DNA from: JANNVK01 sp031414415
GTDB taxonomy: Bacteria > Acidobacteriota > Blastocatellia > Pyrinomonadales > Pyrinomonadaceae
Reading direction: 5' to 3'
Assembly (NCBI GenBank): GCA_031414415.1
Contig: JANNVK010000102.1
Coordinates: 52,589-116,588 of the forward strand
DNA: 64,000 nucleotides
Positions 62,344-64,000 of this stretch are shown in pieces. The first letter of the stretch is position 1. Each line of letters opens with the position of its first letter. The position numbers and the translations under genes are program-made. Under the pieces are notes generated by a model, which did no database searches, had not been told where the DNA came from, and saw nothing but the letters and a program-made list of their open reading frames with translations.

Positions 62344-63753
62344 TTAGTTTCTTGCTGGAATGTTGTAGGTTTTTATTTTTGAATTGAGCGTAGTTGCATT
62401 CAAACCTAAGAGTCTCGCGGCTCTTGATTGATGACCGCCGGTTTGATCTAAGGCACGGCGGATGAGGTCAATTTCGAAGCGTTTTACTTCATCGTAAAAG
62501 TTTACGCCGCGTGCGATGTCGATTTCGGCGGAGCTTCCTTCGCTGTTTTTGAGCATTTCGCGGGCGAGTTCTGGGTTGACAACTTCTTGACGCAAGCATT
62601 CGATCGTAATATCGTCAGTTGGGGCAATTACGACCGCTCGTTCGATGATATTTTCAAGCTCACGGACATTTCCCGGATAATAATAATTTTCTAAAAGCGA
62701 TAAAACTTCAGGTGCAATTTGTTCAGAAATTTTTCGTCCGTTTTCATCGTTGTATTTTTTGATGAAGTGCAAAGCGAGTGGCAAAACATCTTCGCGGCGA
62801 TCGCGGAGCGGCGGAAGTTCAATCGGCACAACAGATAGACGATAATATAGATCTTCACGAAATTGTCCGCTGCGAACCGCTTCTTTCAAATCGACGTTTG
62901 TTGCAGCGATAATTCTGACATCAACTTTTGTCGGTTTTGTTTCACCGATTGGTGTAAATTCGCGTTCTTGAATAACGCGAAGTAAACGAACTTGTGTTTC
63001 GGGACGCAAATCGCCAATTTCGTCGAGAAAAATTGAACCGCCATCAGCGGCTTCAAATAGACCTTTTTTTGCCGCGACTGCTCCGGTAAATGCACCTTTT
63101 GTATGACCGAAAAGTTCACTTTCGAGCAATTCTGACGGAATATTTGAGCAATTTACGACAACAAACGGATTGTTATTTCGCGGACTCGCTTCGTGAATCG
63201 CTTTCGCGACAAGTTCTTTTCCTGTTCCGCTTTCGCCAGTCACCAAAACAGTCGAACGTGCCGGAGCAACTCGATCAACGAGGCGAAAAACATTTTCCAT
63301 AATGTCAGAACGACCAATAAAACCTTCACGTTTGACGCTTTTGGTCATCGCTTGACGCAAGTTTACACGCTCTTCTTCTTTGCGGCGTTTTTTTACACCG
63401 CGAGCAACCATATTCAGAATTTGTTCGTTTTGGAAAGGTTTTCTGATGCAACCTGCCGCACCTTTTTCCCACGCAGAAATTGCGGTGTCAAAAGTCGCAA
63501 AAGCTGTAACCATTAAAACGACGGCTTCGTCATCAAATTTTGTGAGTTCTTCGAGCGTTGATAATCCGCCGATTCCAGGCATTGAAACGTCCATCAACAC
63601 TACGTCATACGACTTTTGCGTATATGCTTCTAGTGCTTCTTCGCCGGTTTTTGCCAAATCAACTTTGTATCCAGCAGACGAAAGGATTGTCTCCAAAACA
63701 TCACGCATTATCTCTTCGTCGTCGCAAACTAAAACTGAACCTTTTCTGACCAT
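62344..63753 (-). CDS. NtrC-family sigma-54-dependent response regulator
   Basis: A 469-aa activator: a receiver domain with acidic Asp11-Asp12 and acceptor Asp55 (VVLMDVSMPGIGG), an AAA+ domain with Walker A GESGTGKE, the standard sigma-54 loop GAFTGA and IFLDEIGDLRPETQ, and a Fis-type helix-turn-helix (HQSRAARLLGLNATTLNSKI). It would activate sigma-54 promoters after phosphorylation. The two Oar-like receptor genes directly downstream both carry such promoters, which makes them the likely targets. No cognate kinase gene is in the window; one may lie to the right. Confidence 0.93.
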   Translation of the reverse strand: MVRKGSVLVCDDEEIMRDVLETILSSAGYKVDLAKTGEEALEAYTQKSYDVVLMDVSMPGIGGLSTLEELTKFDDEAVVLMVTAFATFDTAISAWEKGAAGCIRKPFQNEQILNMVARGVKKRRKEEERVNLRQAMTKSVKREGFIGRSDIMENVFRLVDRVAPARSTVLVTGESGTGKELVAKAIHEASPRNNNPFVVVNCSNIPSELLESELFGHTKGAFTGAVAAKKGLFEAADGGSIFLDEIGDLRPETQVRLLRVIQEREFTPIGETKPTKVDVRIIAATNVDLKEAVRSGQFREDLYYRLSVVPIELPPLRDRREDVLPLALHFIKKYNDENGRKISEQIAPEVLSLLENYYYPGNVRELENIIERAVVIAPTDDITIECLRQEVVNPELAREMLKNSEGSSAEIDIARGVNFYDEVKRFEIDLIRRALDQTGGHQSRAARLLGLNATTLNSKIKTYNIPARN

Positions 63754-63878
63754 AACTTATAAATATAGTTGTTTTGTGTGGAAATTGGAAATAATGATAC
63801 GAATGTTGGCTCTCAAAACGGATTTTGTTGGAAAAAGACCGTATGTCGCTTTCAATTCCGATATTCCTTTGAACAGAA

Positions 63879-64000
63879 TTATTTGCTTGATCTTCTAGGG
63901 ATGAGCCAATAGTCAGTGTGTTCGTATTGACCATCTTTGAGAAAAAATGTCGTCAGCTGTTTTCGATTAACATTAAAGTTGTTAGTAAAATCCTCTAAAA
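63879..64000 (-). CDS. 3' end of an unidentified gene, runs off the right edge
   Basis: Reading the minus strand from the window edge gives 39 sense codons and a TAA at 63881-63879. The residues (for example NFNVNRKQLTTFFLKDGQYE and HTDYWLIPRRSSK) look like genuine protein, with codon use like the neighbours. I cannot name the family. It is upstream of the sigma-54 activator by 125 bp on the same strand. Confidence 0.55.
   Translation of the reverse strand, partial: LEDFTNNFNVNRKQLTTFFLKDGQYEHTDYWLIPRRSSK

Noticed and set aside
63701..63934. 77-codon minus-strand frame overlapping the start of the sigma-54 activator
   Set aside because: It overlaps both the activator gene and the partial gene at the right edge in other frames and has no recognisable content.
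1..64000. CRISPR arrays, tRNA or rRNA genes, insertion sequences, prophage
   Set aside because: I looked through the spacers on both strands and found no direct-repeat/spacer arrays, no cloverleaf-like sequences and no transposase, integrase or phage genes.

Overview
The window looks like chromosome of an AT-rich, diderm (Gram-negative) heterotroph, most likely an acidobacterium of the Blastocatellia/Pyrinomonas type. The basis is an LptD outer-membrane assembly protein, three Oar-like TonB-dependent receptors with N-terminal carboxypeptidase-regulatory-like domains, many large secreted S9, tricorn and M16-type peptidases, FabI, MenG/UbiE and an alpha-glucan phosphorylase. The lineage is an inference from gene content. 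I saw no rRNA, tRNA, phage, insertion sequence or CRISPR array.

Layout. 1-2586 (minus): a peroxiredoxin-like gene running off the left edge, which continues through an in-frame UGA (probable selenocysteine) followed by a bSECIS-type hairpin, behind ribA, and a zinc-ribbon TonB protein. 2824-12623 (plus): an M16-like protein without its metal site, menG/ubiE, two oligopeptide-type ABC permeases, a DUF4258/YgiT-zinc-finger pair, a lone ABC ATPase, an M48 peptidase, fabI, a LOG-family gene and queD. 12648-21189 (plus): a TonB-dependent receptor, a small beta-barrel candidate, then a signalling operon of membrane histidine kinase, CheY-like regulator and REC-PAS-GGDEF-EAL protein. 21273-27684: S9 peptidase, beta-lactamase-fold protein, APC permease and an NtrC-type regulator. 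27770-38060: lptD, glgP, mtnA, a nucleotide-sugar epimerase, UDP-glucose dehydrogenase and two paralogous secreted FecR-like proteins. 38598-47137 (mostly plus): tricorn-type protease, a DppD-type ATPase, a TrmH-family methylase, an IrrE-like protein, a GAF-PP2C phosphatase and a CHAD-like protein. 47151-54232: a MoxR ATPase, a secreted protein of unknown role, and a membrane operon (DUF4129, DUF4350, TSUP). 54315-63753 (minus): two giant TonB-dependent receptors and a sigma-54 activator.

The two strongest observations are not in the ordinary gene list. First, the gene at the left edge has UGA exactly where the family has its active-site Cys (RHFG-U-TFCREAV), with a perfect 6-bp stem and GGUC loop 17 nt downstream. 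Second, the receptors at 54315-58226 and 58557-62114 each have a perfect TGGCAC-N5-TTGC sigma-54 promoter, a 28-nt element shared at 27 of 28 positions about 110-117 bp further upstream (a candidate enhancer site), and their own terminator. The NtrC-type activator gene lies directly next to them. This reads as a compact sigma-54-controlled nutrient-uptake regulon.

A third theme is a set of intergenic spacers made of 7- to 8-nt tandem units arranged as inverted repeats. They have different sequences but the same architecture.
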